Assembly (NCBI GenBank): GCA_016946835.1
Contig: JACVTC010000010.1
Span: 322,501 to 337,500, forward strand
DNA from: Neocallimastix lanati (nom. inval.)
Taxonomy: Eukaryota > Neocallimastigomycota > Neocallimastigomycetes > Neocallimastigales > Neocallimastigaceae
DNA length: 15,000 bases
Direction: 5' to 3'
Under the pieces are notes generated by a model. That model did no database searches. It was not told where the DNA came from and saw only the letters and a program-made list of their open reading frames with translations. Of the stretch, positions 1-9,845 are shown piece after piece (the stretch's first letter is position 1; every line of letters starts with the position of its first letter). The translations under genes and the position numbers were made by a program.

Positions 1-53
1 GTTATTATTAAACCAATAGTGGTGAATAGAAAGGTTGTATTTAAAAATTTCAT
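1..53 (-). CDS. Start of a secreted or membrane protein gene (partial, 5' end only)
   Basis: On the minus strand an ATG at 53-51 opens a frame that runs off the left edge. The 17 complete codons read MKFLNTTFLFTTIGLII. This has the form of a eukaryotic secretion signal: a lysine at position 2, then an unbroken hydrophobic stretch, with no cleavage site reached yet. The short sequence is clearly less AT-rich than the flank (codons ACC, CTA, TTC, GGT), and low-complexity DNA begins immediately upstream of the ATG. The start context is AATTATGAAA. In gut fungi such signals commonly precede secreted plant-cell-wall enzymes, but nothing here shows the mature protein, so no enzyme can be named. The plus-strand frame over the same bases is also open to the stop at 157-159 (53 codons), but beyond base 60 it becomes a run of F, L and I from T-rich DNA, so I prefer the minus reading. 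The opposite orientation to the ankyrin gene means the two would be divergently transcribed. Confidence 0.55.
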   Translation of the reverse strand, partial: MKFLNTTFLFTTIGLII

Positions 54-1498
54 AATTTTATTTTATTTTTTCGATTCTTTGTTTTTAATTTTACTTTTTA
101 CTTTTGTTCTTTTTTTTATTTTATTTTTATTATTATTATTATATATATTTATCTTTTAAGATTTTTGTTACTGTTTTTTTTTTTTTTTTTTTTTTATTTT
201 ATTTTATTTTATTTAATAAGATATATATTTTTATAAAAGAATAAGTTAGTTATATAAAAATAAAAATATTAAAAATTTGAAATATATAATATATTTTATA
301 TAATTGATTTATATTTAATATTTAATATTTTTAATATTTAAATTTATTTCTATTTAATTTTTTTTAAAAAATTTATTTATACTTTAATATTAATTTAATT
401 ATTGTAATTTTATTATTTTTAATAATATTTATTAGTTGTATAATTTATATTTATATTTCGATTATTTTTTTTTTTAAAAAAAAAAAAGTATATATACAAA
501 TTTCAATGAATCTTCATACTTCTTTTATCACACTTAATATTTAAATCTATTTATTATATTATAATATAATTTTTTTCTTTTTATTATTATTTTTTATAAT
601 TATTTTAAATTATGATTTCTATTTTTTTTTTCTTTACTAAGAATATTTAAATATAAAATTTGTTATTAATAATAAAAATTATTATTATTATTATTTTTTA
701 ATTATTTAATGTTGTTTAATAAATTTTTAGTATTGTTATTAGTTTAACTGAATTACATTTTCTTTAATTATGAATTATATTATTTTTTTTTAATTAATTA
801 TTCATTTATTTAAAAGAAGGGATAAAAAGAAATAAAAAAAAAAAAAAAACTAATTATTTTATAAAATAAAAATATATATATATATTTATATATAAATTAC
901 ATTATTATTTATACTTCTTTTTATTTTGATTTTAATTTTTTAAGATTTTACATATTTTTCTTTTGTATTTTAATTTTATTTTTTTTTTTTTTATATTTTT
1001 TTTTTATTATTTTTTTTTTAAAAAACTTTTTTATCTTTATAACGAAATTGTTTTTTAAATTAATAACTTCGATTATAAAGTTAAAAAAAAAAAAAGTTAA
1101 AAAATAATAATATAATTAAAAGTTTCCAATTTTTATTTTTTTATTTTTTTTTTTTTATTTTACTTTCTTTTTTTTTAAAAAAAAAATTCAAAATTTTAAA
1201 TTTTTTGTCCTTTTAAGAATTTTTTTTGAATAAAATTAATATATTTATTTATATATATTTCTTTAATATTATATATATATATTATATCTATATCAAGTAA
1301 TTAAATAAATAAATTGATAAATAATTAAATAAATGATAATATTTAAATAAATAAATTAATAACTAATTAAATAAATTATAAGTAAAAAAATTTGAAATAA
1401 AATTTATATTAAATACTAAATAATAAATAAAAAATAGCTATTATCATATATATTCTATAATATTAAATAAGACAGTTTTAGATAATAAAAAATTAATT
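54..1498. other. Non-coding AT-rich flank upstream of the left-edge gene
   Basis: I see no gene here. The stretch is almost pure A and T, with many runs of 8 to 22 identical bases (the longest is a T run at 174-195), ATTTT repeats after it, and AAAT-type low complexity near 1290-1390. Several T runs pass directly into A runs, for example around 467-487. If the left-edge minus-strand gene is real, its promoter lies in the first few hundred bases. TATA-like words are far too common to choose one. Confidence 0.6.
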
Positions 1499-1856
<358 letters not shown>

Positions 1857-3270
1857 TAATTAATATTAAATACATAATAAATATTATTAAAATTATATTA
1901 TAAAAAAAAATAATAGAATAATAGAATTTACTAATTTTTTATTTTATTTTTTTTGTTTTTCAACTAATAATATTAAAGCATTTTTATTAATATGTAAATC
2001 AATTGCAATAAATGATATTCAATTTTTCTAAATAAACATTTTAAAATTTAATTAATTTTTAATTAATTATTAATAATATGATTTTTTTTTTCCTTTTAAT
2101 TTATTTTATTTTATTGTCAAAAAAAAAAAAAAAATAAAAATAAAAATAAAATAAAATAAAAAGGTTAAAGTTAAAATTGAAAAGTAAAATTGAAAATTAC
2201 AAATAAAAGAAAAGGCTATTTATAGTGAAGCATTAAAAAATGTTAATTCGATAACACATGAAAAGTAGAAATAGTTTATATCAATACAATCGATACTGTT
2301 TAATAATTATAAAAAGAAAATAATATTAATTAATTTTATTAATTTTATTAATTCAATATTAAAAAAAAATTTTTTTTTAGAGTTTAAAAGTCCATATTTT
2401 ATTGTAGCTATAGATACATATTATTCCTTTTTTAATACTTCTTATATGTATAAATTGCAATTAAAATTTAATAAATTATATCAACTCTAAGAAAAATAAA
2501 AGTCAATATAATTTGAAGTTAAAAATTTTTGATGGTAGATATTTATTAAAATAACGAAAAGCAAGTGTTAAATACCAGTTCAATAGGAATGATTTATAAA
2601 AATAATTAATAATAATAATTAAGTACTTATAATCAATCCTTATAAATAAAAATTTTTTTTTTTTTAAAAAACAAGATTTAATAAATCATTATTTTTTTAT
2701 CTTTTAACCTTTTAATTTTTTTTTTTTTTTTAAATAATAATTATCCAATTGAAAATTAAATATTAATTCAAGAATTCAAGATTCAAGATTATGAATAATA
2801 ATGTATTAAAATAATGTATAAAAATATAAAAGTTGATATATTATCCAATAATTTTCTTTGACTCATTGGTTTTTTTTTTTTTTTTTTTTTTTCACTTTCA
2901 CTATTAAGAACTCTTTGAATAAATAATTTATTAACAAATTATGTTAAAATATATATATATATTATGTATATTTAATATTATTTCATAGATGAAATAGTTT
3001 ATTTAATCTTATTACTCTATCCGTATGAAGCTTTGAAATATCATGATTAAGGAGGAATAATATGAAATTTAATAATTATTATTAAAATATATGATTTGAC
3101 TAAATTAATAAATTTACTCTATTTTATAATCAATATTTTTTTTTTTTTTTTTTTTTTTTTGTGAATGAAACTATATTATATAAAAAAAAATTGATCTATT
3201 ATTTAATTATTTCAATAATAATACTTAATATTTAAAAATAAGAATAACCGCTTTGGTATGGATGTTTTTA

Positions 3271-3301
3271 TTTTTTTAAGATGATATATATCTTAAAAAA
3301 A
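3271..3301. repeat. Perfect hairpin, 12-bp stem
   Basis: The arms TTTTTTTAAGAT (3271-3282) and ATCTTAAAAAAA (3290-3301) are exact reverse complements around a seven-base loop. The outer seven pairs are T:A and could arise by chance, but the AAGAT/ATCTT core is specific. No function is evident. Confidence 0.6.
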
Positions 3302-3346
3302 AAAAAATACAATAAACTAAAATAAATTAATAAAAAAAAAAAGTAT

Positions 3347-3370
3347 ATATCTCAATTTTTATTGAGATAT
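3347..3370. repeat. Perfect hairpin, 10-bp stem and TTTT loop
   Basis: ATATCTCAAT (3347-3356) and ATTGAGATAT (3361-3370) pair exactly around a four-base loop. It lies only 45 bases after the previous hairpin. No open frame or tRNA-like promoter box accompanies the pair. Confidence 0.6.
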
Positions 3371-3655
3371 TATATAAAAGCTCATAAATGCTTTAGACTT
3401 TTCATTTTTATTATATCAATAAAAAGAAAAAAAAAATATTAAGTTTAATATTACCTTGGGATATATCATTCATTATTAATATTAAATATTTAAATATTTA
3501 ATATAGGAATTAATTTTTATATTCAAAAAAAAAAAATTTTTTTTTTTTTTTTTTTTTTAATTTTCAGCATTTTAAATACATTTATTTTTAATATATTAAA
3601 TGTTTTTTTCTTTTTTAATTATTTCATTTTATTTTAATTTAAATAATGAATATAT

Positions 3656-3687
3656 ATTTTATTTTATTTTATTTTATTTTATTTTTA
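3656..3687. repeat. (ATTTT)n pentanucleotide array
   Basis: About six ATTTT units in a row end in a T run. This is a simple repeat with no coding potential. Confidence 0.9.
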
Positions 3688-3812
3688 TTTTTTTTTAAGA
3701 GAATGCTTTATTTTATTATTAATATGTAATATATAAAAAAATAAAAATAAGAATAAAAAATAAAAAATAAAAATAAAAAAATATATATATTAGAAATGTT
3801 AGTTTTATAATT

Positions 3813-3912
3813 TAAAATAAAAATATAATAAAATATAAAATAAAATATAAAATATAAAATATAAAATAAAATATAAAATAAATAATAAAATATTATAAAA
3901 TAAAATAAATAT
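3813..3912. repeat. ATAAA/ATATAAA degenerate minisatellite
   Basis: Interleaved ATAAA and ATATAAA words make up a 100-base array. The minus-strand open frame across it (about 3708-3917) is only Y, F, I and L residues produced by this composition, so I do not annotate it as a gene. Confidence 0.85.
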
Positions 3913-4596
3913 TCCATATTATTAATATGAAAAATTTTAATTTTTTTTTTTTTCGTAGATAAATTTTTAACATCTGCAGAAATAAAATATTTAAATTAAA
4001 TCATCTCTATAGAATATTCTATTTTGAATCATAAATACATTGATAATAAAAATAAAAAAAACTTTTTTTTTTCCATTTTATTTTTTGAAATAAAATAAAG
4101 TTTAAAACAACACCATATGAAAACTTACTAAAAAGTTAAAATATTATTTTTCTTTTTTTTATTTTATTATTACTATTATTATTGAAAAAATTTCAAAGAC
4201 ATAAAAATTAAGAAAAAAAAATAATAATAATAATAATAGTAATAATAGTAATAATAAAAATAAAAAAAATTAATAAGAATAAAATAAAATAAAAAGAAAA
4301 AAAATGTAAAAATAAAAATAATAAAAAAAAATAAATGTTATTAGTTAAAAAAAAAAAAAAAAAAGAAATGATAATTAATTAATTGTATATAGTCAATGGT
4401 ATTAAGGTATTAAGAAATAAAAAATTAATTCATAGAAAGTTTATTTATAATAATGGTGATTAAGATGTTTTAACAATTATTAAATTTAATAATATATTAT
4501 AAATTAATTATAAATTATTTTTATATACAATATTAATATATTAATAATATATTATAAATAAGAAAGTCTTTTTTTTTTTTTTATTTTTTATTTTTA

Positions 4597-4671
<75 letters not shown>
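4597..4671. repeat. (TATATG)n then (TA)n then poly-T
   Basis: About five TATATG units pass directly into a pure TA tract and then into a run of about 26 T at roughly 4646-4671. These are three simple repeat classes in series, and the first two differ by one base per unit, which suggests stepwise slippage. Confidence 0.92.
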
Positions 4672-4676
<5 letters not shown>

Positions 4677-4724
4677 TATTTTGGAGGAAGTAATGAAGTA
4701 ATAGCAAATTTCAATGTAAAGATA

Positions 4725-4744
4725 GTTTATTCAATTGAATAAAC
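4725..4744. repeat. Perfect 20-bp palindrome
   Basis: GTTTATTCAATTGAATAAAC is its own reverse complement. It lies in a patch that is free of homopolymers, about 730 bases upstream of the ankyrin ATG. It could be a dimeric protein-binding site or a small cruciform. Nothing in the sequence decides this. Confidence 0.65.
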
Positions 4745-5379
4745 AGTACATCTACAATAGTAATAAAAACTAATTGATATCATCATAAAAAAAAAAAAAA
4801 AATTAAAAAATTCTTTTTATATATATATATATATATATATTATTTATTATATATATAATATATAGAGGGTAAATAAATAATAAATTTAATGATAATCTAT
4901 TATTTTAAACGTTTTACAATAAATACAAATACTACTTAGTAAATATAAAATACACTGAAATTTTAAAATAATTTACAAATGCTTTAAAAAAAAATAAACC
5001 CAAATAAATACTTATTATAGTAATAAATAAAATCATTTTTGGAAAAAAAAAATAATCCTAAATAATAAAAAATAATCATTGATAAATAATAAATATCCAT
5101 ATTCGAAAAACATTTAAAATCTTAAATAATAGTAATAATAAAAATAAGTAGAAAAATAATAATAATATAATAAAATTAAATAATTATTATATTTTTTTAT
5201 TTTAAAAAAGCTTTAGTAAAATAATAATTTAAAATTCAATCTAATAAAAGCTATTTTATCAAATAGTATTGAACTTTTTTTTTTTTTATTTAGTAAATCT
5301 TATATGAACATATCTATATATATTAAAACAAACAAAACATATAATAGATATTAAATTAACTTTATGTATTTTTTTAGAG

Positions 5380-5475
5380 AAAAAAAAAAAAAAAGTTATA
5401 ATATATATTTATTTTTTTTTATTTAGTTATTTAGTACGAATATAATTTCTATAATTTTTTTTTTTTTTTATAAAA
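5380..5475 (+). promoter_or_regulatory. Putative core promoter and 5' UTR of the ankyrin gene
   Basis: An A run is followed at about 5395 by TTATAATATATATTTA, a TATA-like stretch roughly 80 bases before the ATG. Then come a T-rich segment, a mixed patch (TTAGTACGAATATAATTTC) and a run of about 15 Ts that ends a few bases before the start. The start context is ATAAAAATGG, with A at -3 and G at +4, which favours initiation in eukaryotes. TATA-like words are frequent in this DNA, so the exact element is a guess. Confidence 0.25.
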
Positions 5476-8400
5476 ATGGTTGAATTGATAGAGACAACAA
5501 ATAATGAAAAGATTGAAGAATCTAAGGAACAATTGAGGCTTCATAAAAAACTTATTAATTTATTAATTCAAAATAAAAATGAAAAGCAAATAACTCGATT
5601 TATTGAGACCACAGGGATTAATATCAATTATTATAATGATAATAATAATATTCTATATCAATTAATAAATCTATGTAATACGCAATCCAAATATAGTAAA
5701 TATGATAAATTGGATGAATTTAAACTATTGAAACAATTAAAAATTTTAACTCCCTATGGTATAAATTACAATATTGAATTAACCAATGGTATTATACCTC
5801 TATTTGAATTATTGAAATTCGATAGCAGTCGTAGATTATTAAGATATGTTAAAAATCATGGTGCTAACATGTTCCAAAAAGATAATAAGGGTAGAAATTT
5901 ATTAATGTATGCATTAGAAATTAAAGCAAATATGAAAGTTATTAAATATTTATTTTCTTTAAATTTTAATTTAAGTCAACAAGATAATGAAGGTAATACA
6001 ATTTATATGTATGCTACCACTTCTTATAGTATTAATACTTACAATAAAGTATTACCTTTTTTATTGAGAAACTTTGTTTTTAGTAATAACATCATCATTT
6101 CACTTATTTTACATAGTAGAAATAAAATACCAGCAACAAATGATGAAATTAATGATATCATTAAAAATAACAATAAATTAATTAATATGAAAAATAATGA
6201 AGGAGATACAGCATTATTTATTGCAATTAAAAGTTATCGTGGAATTAAAATTATATCCTTTTTAATTCAACTTGGTTCTCGTTTAGACGAAGTAGATAGA
6301 AACGGTTCCTGTCCTCTAATGATAGCTGCAGAATATAGAAATTTTTTAGCATTTAAATATATTTTAAGATTCCACAAAGATTTAAATTTTAAAAATTATA
6401 ATAATGATACCCCCTTAATTATTTCCTCCAAAAGTAATAATACAAGTATGGTAAAACTTTTGTTAAGTGAAAAGAATAAACTTACTACCATTCCAGGTTT
6501 TGATTCAAAATATTTAGAAGAAATGAATGCCTACGATAAGGATGGGGATGATAATTTTAAAATTGAAGAATTAAAAAATGTGAAAATTAATGAACAAAAT
6601 AATGAGGGTGAGACGGCACTTTTAATTGCAGTTATAAAAAAGAATTTTGAAAATATTTTCACTTTAATTTCAAGTGGAGCGGATCCCAAAATTAGTAATA
6701 ATAAAAATGAAACACCATTAATGATTGCTGTTAGATTAGGAGATGAAAAAGTAGTTGATTTAATTTTGAGTGTTCAAAAAGATATAGATGATATAGATAT
6801 TAATCATGAAACGGCATTAATGATTGCTATTAAAAATGGAGAATTTGTCATTGCTTATCGACTTTTACAAAGAGGTGCTGATTTCACCATACGAGATAAA
6901 GATTTTCGTACTCCATTAATGATTGCTTCTTGTAGCAATGCTGGTTATGAAGTTGCTGATTTTATTTTAAAGCAAGAAAATAAAACAATTGATTATCGTG
7001 ATAAAGATGGTAAAACGGCACTCTTACTAGCGATTGAAAAAAAAAATAACTTAAATGCAGTTTTATTAATGACTCATGGTGCCCTTCCATATGATTGTGA
7101 TAATAAAAAAAATAATGCATTAATTATTGCTAGTAAGATGGGATATGACGAAATTGTTCGATATATCTTAGATATGTATGATATTGATGTTGACAGTAAG
7201 AATGCTAATTTAAATACTGCATTAATGAAGGCCTCTAAACATGGACATGCAGAAGTTGTAAGGTATCTTCTTAAAACAGCTAAAAAGGAATTAACAAATA
7301 AGGATGGAGATACAGCATTAATTATTGGTTGTATGCATGGTCATTTAAATGTTGCTGAAATCCTTATTGAAGCAAACGCTAATATTGAATGTTTCAATAA
7401 ACAAGGAATTACTCCGCTTATTGCTTCCTGTAAATCTAATAATTATATTCTCCTAGAGACAATGATATCGGTATATGGCGCTAAGATTAATAATAATCAT
7501 CCGCTTGTACGACAACGAATGGAGGATTGTTTTATTGAAAATATTGAGAAAGGTCATTATGAAATTATTCAAATTTTATTGAAATACGGTGTTAAAATTG
7601 ATGTATCGAATAGAAATAATACGTTTTATCGACTTTTATCTGCTTTGATTACCGCGGTCGAGGATGCGCAGTACAAAACGATAGAAGAGGTATTATCCCA
7701 AAAGCAATATAGAGAGGTTTTAAAAGAATTTCGTAAAACTCAATTATTAATTAAAGCTTGTAGAGGCGGTAAGAGAAAGACCATCGAAGTATTATTAAAT
7801 TTAAATGTAGATGTTAATGTTGTCGATGAACAGGGTAATACGGCACTTATTGAGGCCTCAAAGGATAACGCGCTCTATAGCTACGTAAAAAGTATTGTTA
7901 AAAGGAAGGCTAATTTAAATGCTGTAAATAATGAAGGTACCTCAGCCCTTCTCAATAGTTGTAAAATTCCAGAAAATAGAATCTTTAAATTTTTAATTAA
8001 TAATGGTGCCAATATTTATATTTCGGATCATGATGGTAATAATGCCTTGATGCATGCCTGTTCCTATGGTGAAACTGAAAAAATCAAATTTTTAGTTAAA
8101 AAACGTGTAGGAATCAATGCCGTTAATAATGATGGTGATACCGCTTTAATGCAGTCGGTAAGAGCTGGAAAAGTAGGTATTGTGAAGTATCTCTTGAAAC
8201 ATAAAGTGAAGGTTAACGTGCTTAATCGTAAAAATCAAAATGCTTTAGTCATTGCATTCGTTACCGGATATGACGAAGTGGTAAAGTATAAATATTTAAG
8301 CATCATTAAAATGTTAATCGATAGTAAATCAGATCCTAATGTCCCCGTAGATGATACCGGTAATTCCATTTTGATGTTTTTAATTATGAAAAATGATTTT

Positions 8401-9228
8401 AATATGATTAAATATTTGGTGGAACATGGTCATCACATTGATATTAATCAAAAGAATCATTTAGGTCATAATGCCTTTACCTATGCGTTAAAATGTAATA
8501 ATCTTGAAATTATAAACTATCTAATTAAGAGAAAATTTGATATTCATGAGGAGGATGACTACGGAAATGATATGATTATGTATTCCACTTGTAGTTTCAA
8601 TCCGGAATACTTTAAAAATTTTATTCAAGATAGCGGAAGTGGAAAAACAGAAATTAATAAATGTAATCATAATAAGGAAACGTATTTAATTATGGCCGCA
8701 AAAATGAATAATGAACGTGTCATTGATGTCATTTTGGAAAAGGGAGCCGATGTTAATCTCCAAGATTCTCAAGGTAATACCGCTCTTCATTTTGCCGCAT
8801 GTCAAGGTAATGTTGAAACGCTCGGTAAACTAATCAATCATCAAGCGGATCTAGAAATTCAAAATTATAAACATGAAACTCCGGTTATGGTGGCTTGTCG
8901 TTTTAATCAACCGGATGCCATTAGAGCATTAATCGATAACGGAGCAAATACCAATTTTATAGATCCTATAATTAATCGTTATACGAAAAATCTTGACTAT
9001 GAAATTGATCAAGATGATTATATTGATATGATGATTGATGAATATGAAAAAATATCGGTATTAGTTCCGAAGAGTTATCTCTCCACCACCACGTTAATTG
9101 AGCGTATGCAATTATTTTATGAACCTTCAGAATTTAAAAATAGATTTGAGGGTGTAGAAGAACATATTGTGGATGGTATTGAAGAATTTTTACAATTATG
9201 TGTGGAAACCATTACCGGTGCAAACTAA
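5476..9228 (+). CDS. Giant ankyrin-repeat protein, single exon, 1250 residues
   Basis: One uninterrupted frame of 1250 codons ends at TAA 9226-9228. The protein is a nearly continuous solenoid of about 25 to 28 ankyrin units. Clear ones begin near residues 137, 240, 274, 307, 375, 409, 441, 474, 509, 542, 576, 608, 641, 784, 851, 884, 959, 994, 1065, 1098 and 1131. The recurring phrase is D-x-x-G-x-TALMxA followed by VxxLLxxGA; the most canonical unit is TALHFAACQGNVETLGKLI near 1102. Residues 1-60 look like a helical cap, and the units at about 675-750 are degenerate. Residues 336-374 are a linker between repeats with an EF-hand-like loop (354-365). From about 1161 an acidic tail without repeats begins. 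There is no signal peptide, transmembrane segment or catalytic domain, so it is probably an intracellular protein-binding scaffold. Its partner is unknown. Such large ankyrin proteins are numerous in gut fungi. Third positions look richer in G and C after about 7600. The start is supported by its context and by non-coding sequence just upstream. Confidence 0.96.
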   Translation: MVELIETTNNEKIEESKEQLRLHKKLINLLIQNKNEKQITRFIETTGININYYNDNNNILYQLINLCNTQSKYSKYDKLDEFKLLKQLKILTPYGINYNIELTNGIIPLFELLKFDSSRRLLRYVKNHGANMFQKDNKGRNLLMYALEIKANMKVIKYLFSLNFNLSQQDNEGNTIYMYATTSYSINTYNKVLPFLLRNFVFSNNIIISLILHSRNKIPATNDEINDIIKNNNKLINMKNNEGDTALFIAIKSYRGIKIISFLIQLGSRLDEVDRNGSCPLMIAAEYRNFLAFKYILRFHKDLNFKNYNNDTPLIISSKSNNTSMVKLLLSEKNKLTTIPGFDSKYLEEMNAYDKDGDDNFKIEELKNVKINEQNNEGETALLIAVIKKNFENIFTLISSGADPKISNNKNETPLMIAVRLGDEKVVDLILSVQKDIDDIDINHETALMIAIKNGEFVIAYRLLQRGADFTIRDKDFRTPLMIASCSNAGYEVADFILKQENKTIDYRDKDGKTALLLAIEKKNNLNAVLLMTHGALPYDCDNKKNNALIIASKMGYDEIVRYILDMYDIDVDSKNANLNTALMKASKHGHAEVVRYLLKTAKKELTNKDGDTALIIGCMHGHLNVAEILIEANANIECFNKQGITPLIASCKSNNYILLETMISVYGAKINNNHPLVRQRMEDCFIENIEKGHYEIIQILLKYGVKIDVSNRNNTFYRLLSALITAVEDAQYKTIEEVLSQKQYREVLKEFRKTQLLIKACRGGKRKTIEVLLNLNVDVNVVDEQGNTALIEASKDNALYSYVKSIVKRKANLNAVNNEGTSALLNSCKIPENRIFKFLINNGANIYISDHDGNNALMHACSYGETEKIKFLVKKRVGINAVNNDGDTALMQSVRAGKVGIVKYLLKHKVKVNVLNRKNQNALVIAFVTGYDEVVKYKYLSIIKMLIDSKSDPNVPVDDTGNSILMFLIMKNDFNMIKYLVEHGHHIDINQKNHLGHNAFTYALKCNNLEIINYLIKRKFDIHEEDDYGNDMIMYSTCSFNPEYFKNFIQDSGSGKTEINKCNHNKETYLIMAAKMNNERVIDVILEKGADVNLQDSQGNTALHFAACQGNVETLGKLINHQADLEIQNYKHETPVMVACRFNQPDAIRALIDNGANTNFIDPIINRYTKNLDYEIDQDDYIDMMIDEYEKISVLVPKSYLSTTTLIERMQLFYEPSEFKNRFEGVEEHIVDGIEEFLQLCVETITGAN
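6535..6570 (+). other. EF-hand-like loop between ankyrin repeats
   Basis: Residues 354-365 of the ankyrin protein read DKDGDDNFKIEE. Aspartates sit at loop positions 1, 3 and 5, a hydrophobic residue at 8 and glutamate at 12, as in calcium-binding EF-hands. Position 6, normally glycine, is aspartate. Helix-like sequence flanks it (KYLEEMNAY before, LKNV after). Only one loop is visible, whereas EF-hands usually work in pairs. Confidence 0.4.
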
Positions 9229-9300
9229 ATAGATAAATTTTTTTTTTTTTTTTTTTTTTTACAAAAAAAAAAAAAATAATAAATAATAAAATAAAAATAA
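9229..9300 (+). terminator. Probable 3' UTR with T-run/A-run hairpin and poly(A) signal-like words
   Basis: Shortly after the stop codon a run of 23 T (9238-9260) is followed by AC and 14 A (9263-9276), which could fold back on itself. AATAAA-like words follow at once (around 9277-9300). These fit a transcript end, but similar words occur throughout the spacers, so the cleavage site cannot be fixed from sequence. Confidence 0.3.
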
Positions 9301-9357
9301 TGAATCAAATAAATTAAAAATAAATTTAAAATAAATAAATAAATAAATAAATAAAAA

Positions 9358-9437
9358 GTAATTTAATAATTACAAAAAAAAAAAAGTAATTTAATAGTTA
9401 TAAAAAAAAAAAAAAAAAAGTAATTTAATAATTAATA
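9358..9437. repeat. Three tandem copies of GTAATTTAATARTTA plus A-run
   Basis: Copies of GTAATTTAATARTTA begin at 9358, 9386 and 9420. The first two are each followed by an A run of different length, which gives units of 28 and 34 bases. The AT core is nearly palindromic. The unequal A runs indicate slippage after a small local duplication. Confidence 0.8.
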
Positions 9438-9714
9438 ATAAAAAAAAATTCTAATAGAAATTTTAATATAATTAATAATTTATTAAATAATTTTAAATAT
9501 AATAAATGAATAAAATAAAATAAACAAAATAAATAACCAACTTAAAAAAAAAAAAAATTATTTAATATAATAAAACTATGAAAAAGAAGACATAAACACC
9601 AAAAGTAATAATAATACTAAATATATATTTATATTTATATCATCTATATCATATGTTATCTTAATTAAAAAAGTTTATATATAATTATTAATATTTAACT
9701 TATTAAAATAAAAA

Positions 9715-9716
<2 letters not shown>

Positions 9717-9755
<39 letters not shown>

Positions 9756-9794
9756 ATATATATATCAGTATTTAATAATATAATGAAACAAATA

Positions 9795-9842
<48 letters not shown>
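9717..9842. repeat. Two very long poly-A tracts (37 and 41 A)
   Basis: Pure A runs at 9717-9753 and 9802-9842 are separated by about 48 bases of mixed AT sequence. They are the longest homopolymers in the window. They could be poly(A) tails of retro-inserted sequences or products of slippage. I see no target-site duplication around the 48-base segment. Confidence 0.9.

Positions 9843-9845
<3 letters not shown>

Larger units (their letters stand above)
1857..5475. other. Long AT-rich intergenic region before the ankyrin gene
   Basis: I can support no intact gene in these 3.6 kb. The sequence alternates between homopolymer-rich DNA and a few patches of more mixed composition (about 2215-2310, 2380-2640, 2990-3070, 3230-3270, 4690-4760). 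These could be eroded coding or regulatory DNA. One patch reads through a short open frame ending at the TAA at 2488-2490, with the phrase SPYFIVAIDTYYSFFN. It resembles an ankyrin helix pair only loosely, so I do not call it a gene. Hairpins, pentanucleotide arrays, a hexanucleotide array and a palindrome inside this region are listed separately. Long T runs lie at 2870-2892 and 3136-3160. Confidence 0.6.

Noticed and set aside
1-159. Plus-strand frame open from the left edge to a TAA at 157-159
   Set aside because: After the first 20 codons it becomes a run of F, L and I from T-rich DNA. The minus-strand signal peptide explains the informative bases better.
2380-2490. Short stop-free stretch ending at 2490 with SPYFIVAIDTYYSFFN
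   Set aside because: The likeness to an ankyrin unit is weak, no second unit follows, and open frames of this length occur by chance. I mention it only under the spacer.
3050-3064. AAGGAGG followed by ATG, like a bacterial ribosome site
   Set aside because: The frame after it closes within a few codons, and all other evidence points to a eukaryote. A similar GGAGG near 4683 also leads nowhere.
3478-3502. Perfect AT-only palindrome TATTAAATATTT/AAATATTTAATA
   Set aside because: It contains no G or C and is expected by chance in such DNA.
3708-3917. 69-codon minus-strand open frame of Y, F, I and L
   Set aside because: It covers an ATAAA-type minisatellite, and its composition comes entirely from the repeat.
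8626-8649. SGSGKT in the ankyrin protein, like a Walker A nucleotide-binding loop
   Set aside because: The first glycine of GxxxxGK[ST] is Gln here, and the segment sits inside a normal ankyrin unit without any other ATPase motif.
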